The notes beneath the pieces were generated by a model. That model was not told the DNA's origin, did not search any database, and was given only the letters and a program-made list of their open reading frames with translations. A stretch of DNA of 55,085 nt, from positions 1-55,085 of the forward strand of contig CAWUIH010000003.1 of NCBI GenBank assembly GCA_963922495.1, written 5' to 3'. The position numbers and the translations under genes are program-made. Position 1 is the stretch's first letter, and each line of letters starts with the position of its first letter. Positions 35,788 through 44,518 of this stretch are shown here, in pieces. The DNA comes from CAWUIH01 sp963922495. Lineage in GTDB: Bacteria > Pseudomonadota > Gammaproteobacteria > Coxiellales > Coxiellaceae.

Positions 35788-36291
35788 TTAAAAGGGCATT
35801 GACTTAATCCAAGCTTTCAATTCTACAGGGCTTGATAACCTAAACTTGTATTTTGCTTCAGATTGCTGGAACAGAATTTGCACCTGATCACGATAGTTTT
35901 TATTAAAGTTCCAAACCCACTTGTAAGCCTTGTAACTCAAAAATTTGGCGGGGCCTTTCAAGGACTTTTGTAATTTAAAAAGATTTAATATATCCCTTTT
36001 TAAAAGCCGAAAAACACATCTCAATCGACTCATGTCAAGAAAGATAACTGTATCAATATGAGAGATTGCCATTTCAATGCCTTTCATCGGAGTACCCTCG
36101 ATAATAAACTCAGAAAGTTGAATAAATTTTTTTAACTCAAATTCAAAATTGGCAGCATGCTGCCAATTCTTACTCCAATAAATACCGTCCAAATGTAACA
36201 GGGGAAACTGATAATGTTGCGCCACCTTTAAAGCCAGGCTGGTCTTACCAGCACCACCATTTCCAACAATGAGAATGCGTTTAGGATGCAC
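35788..36291 (-). CDS. P-loop kinase-like protein (adenylate kinase / FlaR-like)
   Basis: 167 residues. Walker A GNGGAGKTS near 11-19, LLHLDGIYWSKNW near 35 and FIIEGTPMKG near 65 follow the FlaR-like 'DNA topology modulation' P-loop family; the usual GNY after the second strand is GTP here. Substrate unknown. It is the last gene of a three-gene unit; its start overlaps the YhhQ-like gene by 11 bp. Confidence 0.8.
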   Translation of the reverse strand: MHPKRILIVGNGGAGKTSLALKVAQHYQFPLLHLDGIYWSKNWQHAANFEFELKKFIQLSEFIIEGTPMKGIEMAISHIDTVIFLDMSRLRCVFRLLKRDILNLFKLQKSLKGPAKFLSYKAYKWVWNFNKNYRDQVQILFQQSEAKYKFRLSSPVELKAWIKSMPF

Positions 36292-36946
36292 TAGAACATA
36301 CTTTCTTGATTTGATGGTTTTTGATGTATGACGCTAGGAAAGCTGCCGGCCATGATAAGAAAAACGCATAAACTATTTTCGAAAGGTAAGCAAACAAAAA
36401 CATTTTGAACACCACATGCAATGAAAAAATATTGTAAAATCCACCGAACGTGGTAATCAGCACCAGGAAAAACTCACCACAGGTATTAGCACCAATCACA
36501 CGCAGGGGGAAATATCTGCCCTTAGTGAGAAACTTCCATTTAGAAATAAGGTAAGTATTTACTCGGAAAGAAACGATGCTACCTATCGTACCAAACACAG
36601 CAAATCGAAAGCTATCTCCAAATACATAATTAAAATCCTTTTGATGATGCCAGTATTGGGGAGACGGTAGATGAGAAATAAGCGAAACTATGGCAGAGAA
36701 TAACAACCCACAAGGTATTATTATATTAATCAATACTTTAGATACATGCTGACCATAGATTTCAGCAATCACGCTGCTGATCGCAAAAGTTGAGGCAAAC
36801 AGTAGCGAAGAAGCTGTTGCAGAGAATATCCATATCTTTAATGGCTTATATGCAACACTAGTCGATGCCAACATGATGGTTAAAAAGAGCAGTGCGAGCA
36901 CCATGAGATAGGGCTGTAAAATGGTATTTGAATCCTCTTTAAACAT
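36281..36946 (-). CDS. VUT/YhhQ-family membrane protein
   Basis: 221 residues with about six membrane helices. Features of the YhhQ family (transporters of queuosine precursors) are FAISSVIAEIYGQ near 58, RFAVFGTIGSIVSFRVNTYL near 115 and the segment LRVIGANTCGEFFLVL near 148. Several conserved positions of the family differ, so the substrate is uncertain. It lies 3 bp after the regulator gene and overlaps the downstream P-loop gene. Confidence 0.75.
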   Translation of the reverse strand: MFKEDSNTILQPYLMVLALLFLTIMLASTSVAYKPLKIWIFSATASSLLFASTFAISSVIAEIYGQHVSKVLINIIIPCGLLFSAIVSLISHLPSPQYWHHQKDFNYVFGDSFRFAVFGTIGSIVSFRVNTYLISKWKFLTKGRYFPLRVIGANTCGEFFLVLITTFGGFYNIFSLHVVFKMFLFAYLSKIVYAFFLSWPAAFLASYIKNHQIKKVCSSAS

Positions 36947-36949
36947 TTT

Positions 36950-37594
36950 CTAAGAATCGCTGTGACTGAAATTGACTTTTAACTCGCAAACAACACCATA
37001 ATTCACATATTCATAATCAATGTTCGTAAGCTGAGGATTTAACGAAACAGACTTAAAAAATGTGTTTCCGCATTCTTTAATCACTTGTACAATAGTTACT
37101 TTTTCAAGCTCCTTAGAAAAAGTCAACATGTAATCACGATTTTTTTCTTGGCGATTTGGATCAACAATAATTATATCCCCCTCATTAAATCGAGGCATAT
37201 ACTCATGCGACTCAATTAACAAAGCAAATGAATCTTCAGTAATATCCTCTGCAACATCGATAGTCTGGCTTGGATGAAAGTTTTCCTTAACATCCTTCCA
37301 GTAAGGACAATGTTTCCACTCTAGCAGAGGCACCATCGAACGTTCTGCTGCAACAACGACACCTTGAGAGTCTTCGGTTTTAAAATCTGTATTTTCAATC
37401 AGCTGGTCAATAGTTATACCAAAAAATTTTGCAATTGGCTGAAGTGTGCGAACGGTCGGATTAACGGTATGGCCTGCCATCATTCGACTAATTCTTGGCA
37501 AATCAATCCCACTTTCTCTCGAAAGTCTTGAAGGAGAGATATCAAGCATTTGTAATAATTTTTTTAAATTTTTAGCTAAGAAAGTAGCGGACAT
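36950..37594 (-). CDS. XRE-type repressor with a degenerate LexA/S24-like C-terminal domain
   Basis: 214 residues. An XRE helix-turn-helix occupies 8-65 (ISPSRLSRESGIDLPRISRMM). A C-terminal S24-fold domain has the family frame MPRFNEGDIIIVDP at 133-146. The catalytic Ser of LexA/CI proteins, expected at about 131, is Glu, and the Lys expected near 169 is Val, so self-cleavage is unlikely. It probably represses its own operon and the divergent HTH gene through the inverted repeats at 37693-37722. Confidence 0.85.
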   Translation of the reverse strand: MSATFLAKNLKKLLQMLDISPSRLSRESGIDLPRISRMMAGHTVNPTVRTLQPIAKFFGITIDQLIENTDFKTEDSQGVVVAAERSMVPLLEWKHCPYWKDVKENFHPSQTIDVAEDITEDSFALLIESHEYMPRFNEGDIIIVDPNRQEKNRDYMLTFSKELEKVTIVQVIKECGNTFFKSVSLNPQLTNIDYEYVNYGVVCELKVNFSHSDS

Positions 37595-37692
37595 AAACGG
37601 ACCATGCTGTTACAACTTTAACTATCAAATAACTCTTTTTAATTTTAACGAAGAAAAATTGTATTTACAAAAAAATAAATTGTTGTAGAATA

Positions 37693-37722
37693 ACAAATAT
37701 ATTGTTACATCGCAACAATATG
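37693..37722. promoter_or_regulatory. Overlapping inverted repeats, putative operators of the XRE regulator
   Basis: ATATTGTT (37700-37707) and AACAATAT (37715-37722) form a perfect 8-bp inverted repeat with 7-bp spacing. AACAA (37693) with TTGTT (37703-37707) forms a second, overlapping one. They lie midway between the divergent regulator genes at 37594 and 37758. Confidence 0.6.
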
Positions 37723-37757
37723 CAAATCAAGAAACTTCACACTAGAGGAGGCTATCC

Positions 37758-37982
37758 GTGTCAAACGATAAGGAAACAAAAAAATCTTTTTTTACCAAAA
37801 AAATTAGAGGGGAACTAAACAAAAAAGAATTTAACTGCTTAGAGTATATTATTGATAACGCAAATATTCAAAAAATCTCACAGCAATATGGTTATAATGA
37901 ATATACAACTCTTTTTTATTTTGAAATCATGAGACGCAAACTTGGGATTAAAATCACTAATTCAAGTCGTAAAAATTTATAA
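37758..37982 (+). CDS. Small LuxR/GerE-type helix-turn-helix protein
   Basis: 74 residues from a GTG with a strong GAGGAG site 7 nt upstream. The body LNKKEFNCLEYIIDN...ISQQYGYNEYTTLFYFEIMRRKLG follows the GerE HTH pattern (E-x-x-x-L, IS-x-x-x-G, T-x-x-x-x-x-x-x-I-x-x-KLG). There is no receiver or ligand domain, so it is a bare DNA-binding module. It diverges from the XRE-S24 gene and shares its operator region. Confidence 0.7.
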   Translation: MSNDKETKKSFFTKKIRGELNKKEFNCLEYIIDNANIQKISQQYGYNEYTTLFYFEIMRRKLGIKITNSSRKNL

Positions 37983-38494
37983 AGATTCACAGGCTATTTA
38001 AAAATACTTTTTAACACTATAAAATTTATTCGTTTAGAAAACCTCGTAACATGCAAATCAACAATGGCACAGTCGCACTTTATACACATAGAACGCGGCT
38101 GTTTGCCTGTCAACTAAACCAGACAAGCCTCACATTACAGAAACCGCAATTTTTCATCTGCGATGTAATGGCGAAAATAATTATCTTGACTATTGCATAA
38201 CTGGCATCATCCTAGAAAAATCCGTTGCATCACAATTTCTGGGGTGTCATCTTGATGCATCTCGCTATGTAAAAACCCCTCTCATCACCAACGAGTCGAC
38301 TTCGAGAATTTTATTACGCAATCTTAATCAACCTGTTATACCATTTAATCGCGCTCAACTACTTTTATACTAGGTTAAATGAGATACAGCGGAAAAATTT
38401 AGCGCTAAGACTTGTGTTGGTGTATGCGGCCATCAAAGCAATACTGATGAGATGCAATAAAAAAACTGATAGGCCATCCATCGGATCATGATAA
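37983..38494. other. 512-bp non-coding region between the HTH gene and pyrG
   Basis: It contains the full-length repeat at 38211-38376. Before that, a 7-bp inverted repeat CATTACA/TGTAATG (38133-38139, 38164-38170) is the only structure I see. The last 118 bp, downstream of pyrG, hold no clear terminator or gene. Confidence 0.7.
38211..38376 (-). repeat. Second full-length copy of the 168-bp MITE-like element
   Basis: Read on the minus strand it begins AACCTAGTATAAAAGTAGTT, then GAGCGCGATTAAAT, GCGTAATAAAA, GTTGGTGATGAGA and CCAGAAAT before ending TTTTTCTAGG. It therefore matches the 13197-13364 copy in order along its length with scattered differences. The terminal repeats are partly decayed, so it is older or less constrained. 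Confidence 0.82.
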
Positions 38495-40129
38495 CTAGGA
38501 TTTGTGTTTCTCACGAATCTGCAATGCTGCTTCAATAAAGCCCGTAAATAATGGATGCCCTTTTCTTGGTGTTGAAGTAAATTCCGGATGAAATTGACAT
38601 GCAACGAACCAAGGATGTTGTGGTAATTCGATCATTTCCACTAACTTATTGTCGATAGAACGACCGGATATTAATAATCCTTTTTGTTCTAATACTGTGA
38701 CTAATTCATTATTAACCTCATAACGATGGCGATGACGTTCAACGATAATATCTTTCTGATACAAACGATGAGCCAGCGAACCGATTTTTAAACGACAAGG
38801 CTGTCCTCCCAAACGCATCGTACCTCCTAAATTACTATCTTGCTGACGTTTTTCAATTCGACCTTCCCTATCCTTCCACTCATTCACAAGAGCAATAACT
38901 GGATGTGGTGTCTCAATGTCAAATTCGGTACTGTTTGCATTTTTCATCATCACTTGGTGGCGCGCAAATTCCACTACTGCAAGCTGCATTCCTAAACAAA
39001 TTCCCAAATAAGGAACATTATTTTCTCGTGCATATTGAGCCGCAATAATTTTTCCCTCAACTCCGCGCTGACCAAAACCACCAGGTACTAAAATTGCATC
39101 GACAGTTTGCAGCAGTGTGGCACCACGTAGCTCAATAGCCTCTGAATCAATATATTCGATTTCTACGTTCGTGTGAGTTTGAATTCCAGCATGCGTTAAT
39201 GCCTCACTCAACGACTTATAAGCATCGCCCAAATTGACATATTTACCAACCATTGCAATTTTTACAGTATTTTCGGCATTTCGCTCTGCATTGACCACAG
39301 CCTGCCAGTCGCTTAAACTGGCGGCTTGGATGTTGATATGCAATTTTTCACAAACTCGATCACCTAGCCCTTGATCACGTAAAATAATTGGAATTTCGTA
39401 AATGGATTTTACGTCAGATAAAGAAATGACGTTTGGTTTAGCAACATTAGTAAATAATGCAATTTTTGCACGCTCAGGCTCTGGCAATGGTTGTGCAGAA
39501 CGACACACCAGTATATCGGGCTGAATACCTATCGAGCGTAACTCCTTAACCGAATGCTGCGTGGGTTTAGTTTTAATTTCTCCAGATGTTTCAATATAAG
39601 GCACTAACGTTAGATGAATAAAAAGCGTATTTTCGGCACCCATTTCAATTCGCATTTGTCGAATCGCTTCTAAAAACGGTAGCGACTCAATATCTCCGAC
39701 TGTTCCACCAATTTCTACAAGAGCGATATCAGATTCGTCAGCACCATTGATAATTTTTGATTTGATTTCATCAGTGATATGCGGGATGACCTGGACTGTG
39801 CCGCCAAGGTAATCGCCTCGACGTTCCTTACGTATGACATCAGCGTATACACAACCCGTCGTAAAATTATTTTTTTTATTCATGGTCGTATTGACAAAAC
39901 GCTCGTAATGCCCCAGATCTAAATCTGTTTCTGCACCATCTTCAGTAACGAATACCTCCCCATGCTGAAATGGACTCATTGTTCCAGGATCGACGTTAAT
40001 GTAAGGGTCGAGCTTTATTAAGGTCAAATTAATTTGCTGAGCCTCAAGGATCGCGCCCAAAGAGGCAGAAGTAATACCTTTACCCAGCGATGAAACAACA
40101 CCTCCTGTAATAAAGATAAATCGTGTCAT
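38495..40129 (-). CDS. pyrG: CTP synthase
   Basis: 544 residues (E. coli 545). The synthetase domain starts FIFITGGVVSSLGKGI and has the DPYINVDPGTMSPFQHGEV block. The glutaminase domain has GGFGQRG (about 350) and the nucleophile motif LGICLGMQLA (Cys about 380), ending with the His-Glu pair in CQFHPEFTS. It makes CTP from UTP with glutamine as N donor. Confidence 0.97.
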   Translation of the reverse strand: MTRFIFITGGVVSSLGKGITSASLGAILEAQQINLTLIKLDPYINVDPGTMSPFQHGEVFVTEDGAETDLDLGHYERFVNTTMNKKNNFTTGCVYADVIRKERRGDYLGGTVQVIPHITDEIKSKIINGADESDIALVEIGGTVGDIESLPFLEAIRQMRIEMGAENTLFIHLTLVPYIETSGEIKTKPTQHSVKELRSIGIQPDILVCRSAQPLPEPERAKIALFTNVAKPNVISLSDVKSIYEIPIILRDQGLGDRVCEKLHINIQAASLSDWQAVVNAERNAENTVKIAMVGKYVNLGDAYKSLSEALTHAGIQTHTNVEIEYIDSEAIELRGATLLQTVDAILVPGGFGQRGVEGKIIAAQYARENNVPYLGICLGMQLAVVEFARHQVMMKNANSTEFDIETPHPVIALVNEWKDREGRIEKRQQDSNLGGTMRLGGQPCRLKIGSLAHRLYQKDIIVERHRHRYEVNNELVTVLEQKGLLISGRSIDNKLVEMIELPQHPWFVACQFHPEFTSTPRKGHPLFTGFIEAALQIREKHKS

Positions 40130-40242
40130 AATCGAAAACCCATTTTACTGTAAAAACGGGAAAATATCTTACCACAATACACACTCCCAACAAAGAGAGC
40201 ATTTGCCAGATTGCAAAATCCAAAACCTCTACATATACTGAC

Positions 40243-40452
40243 ATGGATATGAATCATGAGCACAAAAAGCTTTATCGTTCTCGCAATAATCGTATTATTG
40301 GCGGTGTTTGCGCTGGTTTTGCGAAATATTTCAATGTTGATCCAACGTGGGCACGTATTGTTTTCATCCTCTTTGTTATATTAGGCGGTATTACTTGCAT
40401 TATTTATCTGATTCTGTGGCTCATCATCCCAGAAGAGAAATCGATGAGCTGA
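40243..40452 (+). CDS. PspC-domain membrane protein
   Basis: 69 residues: LYRSRNNRIIGGVCAGFAKYF followed by one membrane helix (about 38-60), the standard PspC domain. The ribosome site is weak, and ATGs at 40243 and 40249 are both possible. The transporter gene starts 3 bp later. The role, perhaps envelope stress, is not known for this stand-alone form. Confidence 0.82.
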   Translation: MDMNHEHKKLYRSRNNRIIGGVCAGFAKYFNVDPTWARIVFILFVILGGITCIIYLILWLIIPEEKSMS

Positions 40453-40455
40453 ACC

Positions 40456-41814
40456 ATGAAACACCCCCCAAAACTGACTGACCAATGGTCCTCCAAATTG
40501 GCCTTCGTACTTGCTGCAACCGGGGCCGCCGTAGGATTGGGAAATGTATGGCGCTTCCCATATATGGCAGGTTCTAACGGTGGCAGCGCCTTTGTTATCA
40601 TTTATTTTATTTGTGTGATCATCATCGCTCTACCCGTATTAATTGCCGAGATACTCATTGGTCGTCACGCACGACTTAATCCAGTTGATGCGTTACTTAA
40701 AACAGCAGTTGAAAGTGGCAGTAACCGATTTTGGAGCTTGCTAGGTTGGTGGGGAGCAACGTCACTAATCTTAGTATTATCTTTTTACAGCGTGGTATCA
40801 GGCTGGTGTATTGCCTATCTTTCAAAAGACATCAGTGGTGCTTTTCAACACACTCAGGCCGCAGCCGTTAATCATATTTGGCAACAGTTTATTAGCAATC
40901 CTCACCAACTGCTGGCCTGGCACACTGTCTTTATGATGCTTACCATGATAGTGATTATTTTAGGATTAAGAAATGGCTTGGAGAAAGCAACCAAGATTAT
41001 GATCCCTGCACTATATCTCATACTAATTATCCTGGTGATTTATGGTTGCGTATTAGGTAATGCGCATCAAGCAATCCATTTTTTGTTTAGCTTTAAACTT
41101 CAGAAAATTAACACTTCTGTGGTTATTGCCGCAATGGGTCACGCCTTTTTCTCACTTGCTGTGGGAGCAGGCGCCATGTTAGCTTATGGCGCTTACGTGC
41201 CACAGCAAGTGCATATTGTGCGCACAGCTTTTATCATCGTGATACTCGACGTGATAGTTGCAATTTTTTCAGGTCTGGCAATTTTTCCACTGGTATTTGC
41301 ATATCACCTATCTCCCACCGAGGGGCCCGGATTAATGTTTCAAGTATTACCGATTGCATTTGCACAAATTCCAGGGGGTAGTCTTATTGGCGCCTTATTT
41401 TTCACCTTACTAATCTTCGCCGCCTGGACTTCCTCAATCAATCTTGCCGAACCCGTAGTGATGATTTTAATGCATCGATTAAATTGTAAACGCTGGCTCG
41501 CTGCACTGATAATCGGTGTTATTGCATGGACATTGGGAATTGGCTCTGCGCTCTCATTCAACGTTTGGCACAACGTCAAGCTATTTCATTATTTTACGAT
41601 CTTTGATATCAGCACCTCACTTCCAACCGATATCTTCTTGCCAATTGGGGGATTAGGCTTTGCAATATTCGCTGGCTGGGTCATGAAAAAAACAATCACT
41701 CGCTACGAGTTGCAATTTAGTCGGTTGATAACTTATGATGTTTGGCGTCTTCTAGTACGCACCATTGCACCGATTGCAATCTTAGTTATATTTTTATGGA
41801 CCTTTATTAGTTAG
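40456..41814 (+). CDS. Sodium-dependent transporter of the neurotransmitter:sodium symporter family
   Basis: 452 residues, 11-12 membrane helices. TM1 has the signature AVGLGNVWRFPYMAGSNGG, which holds the sodium and substrate sites of LeuT-type proteins; TM6 region AMGHAFFSLAVGAGAMLAYG is also typical. Likely imports an amino acid with sodium. It is followed by an M20 peptidase gene 24 bp later, which suggests uptake and use of amino acids or peptides together. Confidence 0.92.
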   Translation: MKHPPKLTDQWSSKLAFVLAATGAAVGLGNVWRFPYMAGSNGGSAFVIIYFICVIIIALPVLIAEILIGRHARLNPVDALLKTAVESGSNRFWSLLGWWGATSLILVLSFYSVVSGWCIAYLSKDISGAFQHTQAAAVNHIWQQFISNPHQLLAWHTVFMMLTMIVIILGLRNGLEKATKIMIPALYLILIILVIYGCVLGNAHQAIHFLFSFKLQKINTSVVIAAMGHAFFSLAVGAGAMLAYGAYVPQQVHIVRTAFIIVILDVIVAIFSGLAIFPLVFAYHLSPTEGPGLMFQVLPIAFAQIPGGSLIGALFFTLLIFAAWTSSINLAEPVVMILMHRLNCKRWLAALIIGVIAWTLGIGSALSFNVWHNVKLFHYFTIFDISTSLPTDIFLPIGGLGFAIFAGWVMKKTITRYELQFSRLITYDVWRLLVRTIAPIAILVIFLWTFIS

Positions 41815-41838
41815 CCAAAGCAGCATCGAGGAGCTATT

Positions 41839-43269
41839 TTGAATAAAACTATCGAAAACCATTGCCAACAAATTACTAAAGAAATATCAGACGTTTGGGA
41901 CCAAAACATCGTTCCTGAACTGATCGAATACATCAAAATACCTAACAAATCCGTGATGTTTGATGCAAACTGGAAAACCAACGGGCACATGGACCAGGCG
42001 ATGGATTTGATTAAAAAGTGGTGCGCAAAACAACCTATCAAGGGAATGAAATTATCGATTGAACAATTACCCAATCGTACGCCACTACTGTTTATAGAGA
42101 TTCCAGGGCAAATTGAAGAAACTGTATTGCTCTACGGCCATATGGACAAACAACCTGAAATGGACGGCTGGGATACGGATTTAGGGCCTTGGAAACCCGT
42201 ACTCAAAGGTGAAAAATTGTATGGTCGTGGTGGTGCCGACGATGGCTATAGTGCTTATGCGGCATTGACAGCGATTGCCACCTTACAACGTTATAACGTT
42301 CCACACGCACGCTGCATCGTTATCATCGAGGCATCCGAAGAGAGTGGTAGTGTCGATTTACCATTTTATCTCAAAGAACTTAAACAACGCATTCGATCAC
42401 CCAACCTAATCGTTTGTCTCGATAGTGGTTGCGGCAACTACGAACAATTGTGGTGTACCACATCATTGCGAGGTATTTGTGGTGGTAAACTCTCAGTTGA
42501 AGTTTCCAAATACGGAGTTCATTCTGGTATTGGCAGCGGCACGATTCCGAATCCAGTGATGATATTGCGCCAATTACTTGACCGAATTGAAGACAGTAAC
42601 ACTGGCAATATTCAGATCAAGGAGCTTTATACTGATATCCCTACTCAAACCGTTAAACACGCGGAAGCCACCGCCAAAGCCCTTGGAGAAAATTATCTCA
42701 AAGCATATGAATTTCTTGAAGGTGTACAAAGCTTAAATAAATCAGTGACTGAAATGTTACTAAACCGCACTTGGCGTCCAACACTTTCGGTCACCGGATT
42801 CGATGGATTACCTGCTACAGCATCCGCTGGTAATGTCACTGTACCTAGAGTGTCAGCCGTATTATCCGTTCGGTTGCCACCAACGACTGACCCAGAGGCT
42901 GCGAATAACATCCTCAAGCAAGTACTCGAACAAAACCCACCGTTCGGTGCGAAAGTCACCTTTCGGCCCGAAACCCCTGGTGGTGGCTGGACAGCACCCC
43001 CTGTTGCTGACTGGCTCGCAGACGCAAATAACAAAGCATCGCAATTATTCTTCAATAAACCAGCGGCTTATATTGGTGAAGGTGGTAGTATTCCATTTAT
43101 GGGTATGTTAGGTGAAATGTATCCTAATGCACAATTTCTAATCACAGGTGTGTTGGGTCCACTCTCAAATGCACATGGACCTAATGAGTTTTTGCATATC
43201 CCAATGGGTAAAGGCGTGACTGCTTGCGTTGCTTCGGTGCTAGCCGATCACTATGAACAATTCAAATAA
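41839..43269 (+). CDS. M20-family metallopeptidase (CNDP dipeptidase-like)
   Basis: 476 residues, starting at a TTG with a GAGGAG site. Metal ligands are visible as the His-x-Asp of LLYGHMDKQPE (about 96-104), the Asp of GRGGADDGYS (about 134) and EE in EASEESGS (about 168). A dimerisation domain is inserted from about 210 (TTSLRGICGG). This resembles cytosolic dipeptidases more than DapE or ArgE. The 3' end overlaps the MFS gene by 17 bp. Confidence 0.9.
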   Translation: MNKTIENHCQQITKEISDVWDQNIVPELIEYIKIPNKSVMFDANWKTNGHMDQAMDLIKKWCAKQPIKGMKLSIEQLPNRTPLLFIEIPGQIEETVLLYGHMDKQPEMDGWDTDLGPWKPVLKGEKLYGRGGADDGYSAYAALTAIATLQRYNVPHARCIVIIEASEESGSVDLPFYLKELKQRIRSPNLIVCLDSGCGNYEQLWCTTSLRGICGGKLSVEVSKYGVHSGIGSGTIPNPVMILRQLLDRIEDSNTGNIQIKELYTDIPTQTVKHAEATAKALGENYLKAYEFLEGVQSLNKSVTEMLLNRTWRPTLSVTGFDGLPATASAGNVTVPRVSAVLSVRLPPTTDPEAANNILKQVLEQNPPFGAKVTFRPETPGGGWTAPPVADWLADANNKASQLFFNKPAAYIGEGGSIPFMGMLGEMYPNAQFLITGVLGPLSNAHGPNEFLHIPMGKGVTACVASVLADHYEQFK

Positions 43270-44518
43270 CAACACCTTATCATTTAAGCAAATTTTACCT
43301 CTGCTTCTGGTTATTTTTATTGATTCGCTGACCTATTTCTTAGTGATACCGGTTTTCTTACGGCTTTTTTTACATAGCGAATATGGACTAATTCCACTGC
43401 AAGCCACTATTGCGACACGCAATTTATTTTATGGTATCAGCATTGCTTTATCACCCCTAGCCTTTTTAATCAGTGCGCCCATTGTTGGCAGGCTTTCAGA
43501 CCAATTTGGTAGAAAATGTATTATTTTTATATGCCTCGTTGCTTCAGCACTGGGGTTTTTTATCCCCATTCTTGGAATACAACAACACAACATCTTTTTA
43601 GTGATGTTAGGACGTTTCTTAGCAGGGATCGGAACCAGCAGCCAACCTATTGCTCAAGCCGCGATTGCGGATCGTACTTCTGGTCGACAAAAAGCAATCT
43701 ATTTAGGGTTTATCGGATTTGCAATGACCTTGGCTTTAATGCTAGGCCCAATATTTGGTGGCCTACTCTCTGATCCCAAATTATTTTCCGGTTTTAATGT
43801 GACAACACCCTATTGGTGTGCCGGTATACTTACTTTGATTAATCTAATCTTATTGGTTAGTCTATTTAAAGAAAAACTACACATAAAAAAAACCAATCAT
43901 TCTGATACAAAAAAATCTTTAAAAATTTTATTTCATGTTTCATTTAAGTCTAATATCAGTCAATTATTATTGATTTTTTTATTTCTTGAACTTGCATGGA
44001 GTCAATATTATCAGTCTATTTTTTTGTTTATGTCAGAATATTTCCATGCCACAACACGACAAATATCAATTTTTACGGTGTATATTGGTATTTTTATGTG
44101 TCTCGGGTTAACGCTCATTTATCGTTCAGCTGTCAAAAATTTTCGACTACCCGCCATCATCAAATCAAGCTTAGCGATTATCAGCCTAGGATTGCTACTA
44201 TGTACTGTTATACCAAATTTATGGAGTCAGTGGGTATTTGTGATTTTGGTCGCAGTTTTTGTCGGTCTTGCCTATCCTTCTCTCCTAGCAGAAATATCAA
44301 ATCATGTTGATAAAAATCATCAAGGATGGATTATGGGCATCACCAGCACGCTGTTAGCTTTTGCATGGATGGTAACAGCACTAATTACAGGCCCTTTGTT
44401 AACCTTTAATCCACATCTCCCTCTAGCTGTTGCAACGATTTTTATGTTTTTAAGTTTAATTCCAAAGTTGTCAAAATCAGTATGTACAAATAATTTATCG
44501 GCGGATAATAATGAATAA
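43253..44518 (+). CDS. Major facilitator superfamily transporter
   Basis: 421 residues with 12 membrane helices. The MFS motif between helices 2 and 3 reads GRLSDQFGRKCI, and motif-C-like MLGPIFGGLL is in helix 5. Resembles drug/tetracycline-type exporters (TetA/Bcr-like), but the substrate is open. It sits in a plus-strand chain with overlapping ends on both sides (M20 peptidase, nadB). Confidence 0.88.
   Translation: MNNSNNNTLSFKQILPLLLVIFIDSLTYFLVIPVFLRLFLHSEYGLIPLQATIATRNLFYGISIALSPLAFLISAPIVGRLSDQFGRKCIIFICLVASALGFFIPILGIQQHNIFLVMLGRFLAGIGTSSQPIAQAAIADRTSGRQKAIYLGFIGFAMTLALMLGPIFGGLLSDPKLFSGFNVTTPYWCAGILTLINLILLVSLFKEKLHIKKTNHSDTKKSLKILFHVSFKSNISQLLLIFLFLELAWSQYYQSIFLFMSEYFHATTRQISIFTVYIGIFMCLGLTLIYRSAVKNFRLPAIIKSSLAIISLGLLLCTVIPNLWSQWVFVILVAVFVGLAYPSLLAEISNHVDKNHQGWIMGITSTLLAFAWMVTALITGPLLTFNPHLPLAVATIFMFLSLIPKLSKSVCTNNLSADNNE

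Noticed and set aside
38365..38604. 79-residue minus-strand frame at the pyrG 3' end
   Set aside because: It lies mostly inside pyrG in another frame and its remaining part is repeat-derived intergenic DNA.
42693..43055. 120-residue frame antisense to the M20 peptidase gene
   Set aside because: A shadow of a conserved coding sequence, with no ribosome site and no family.
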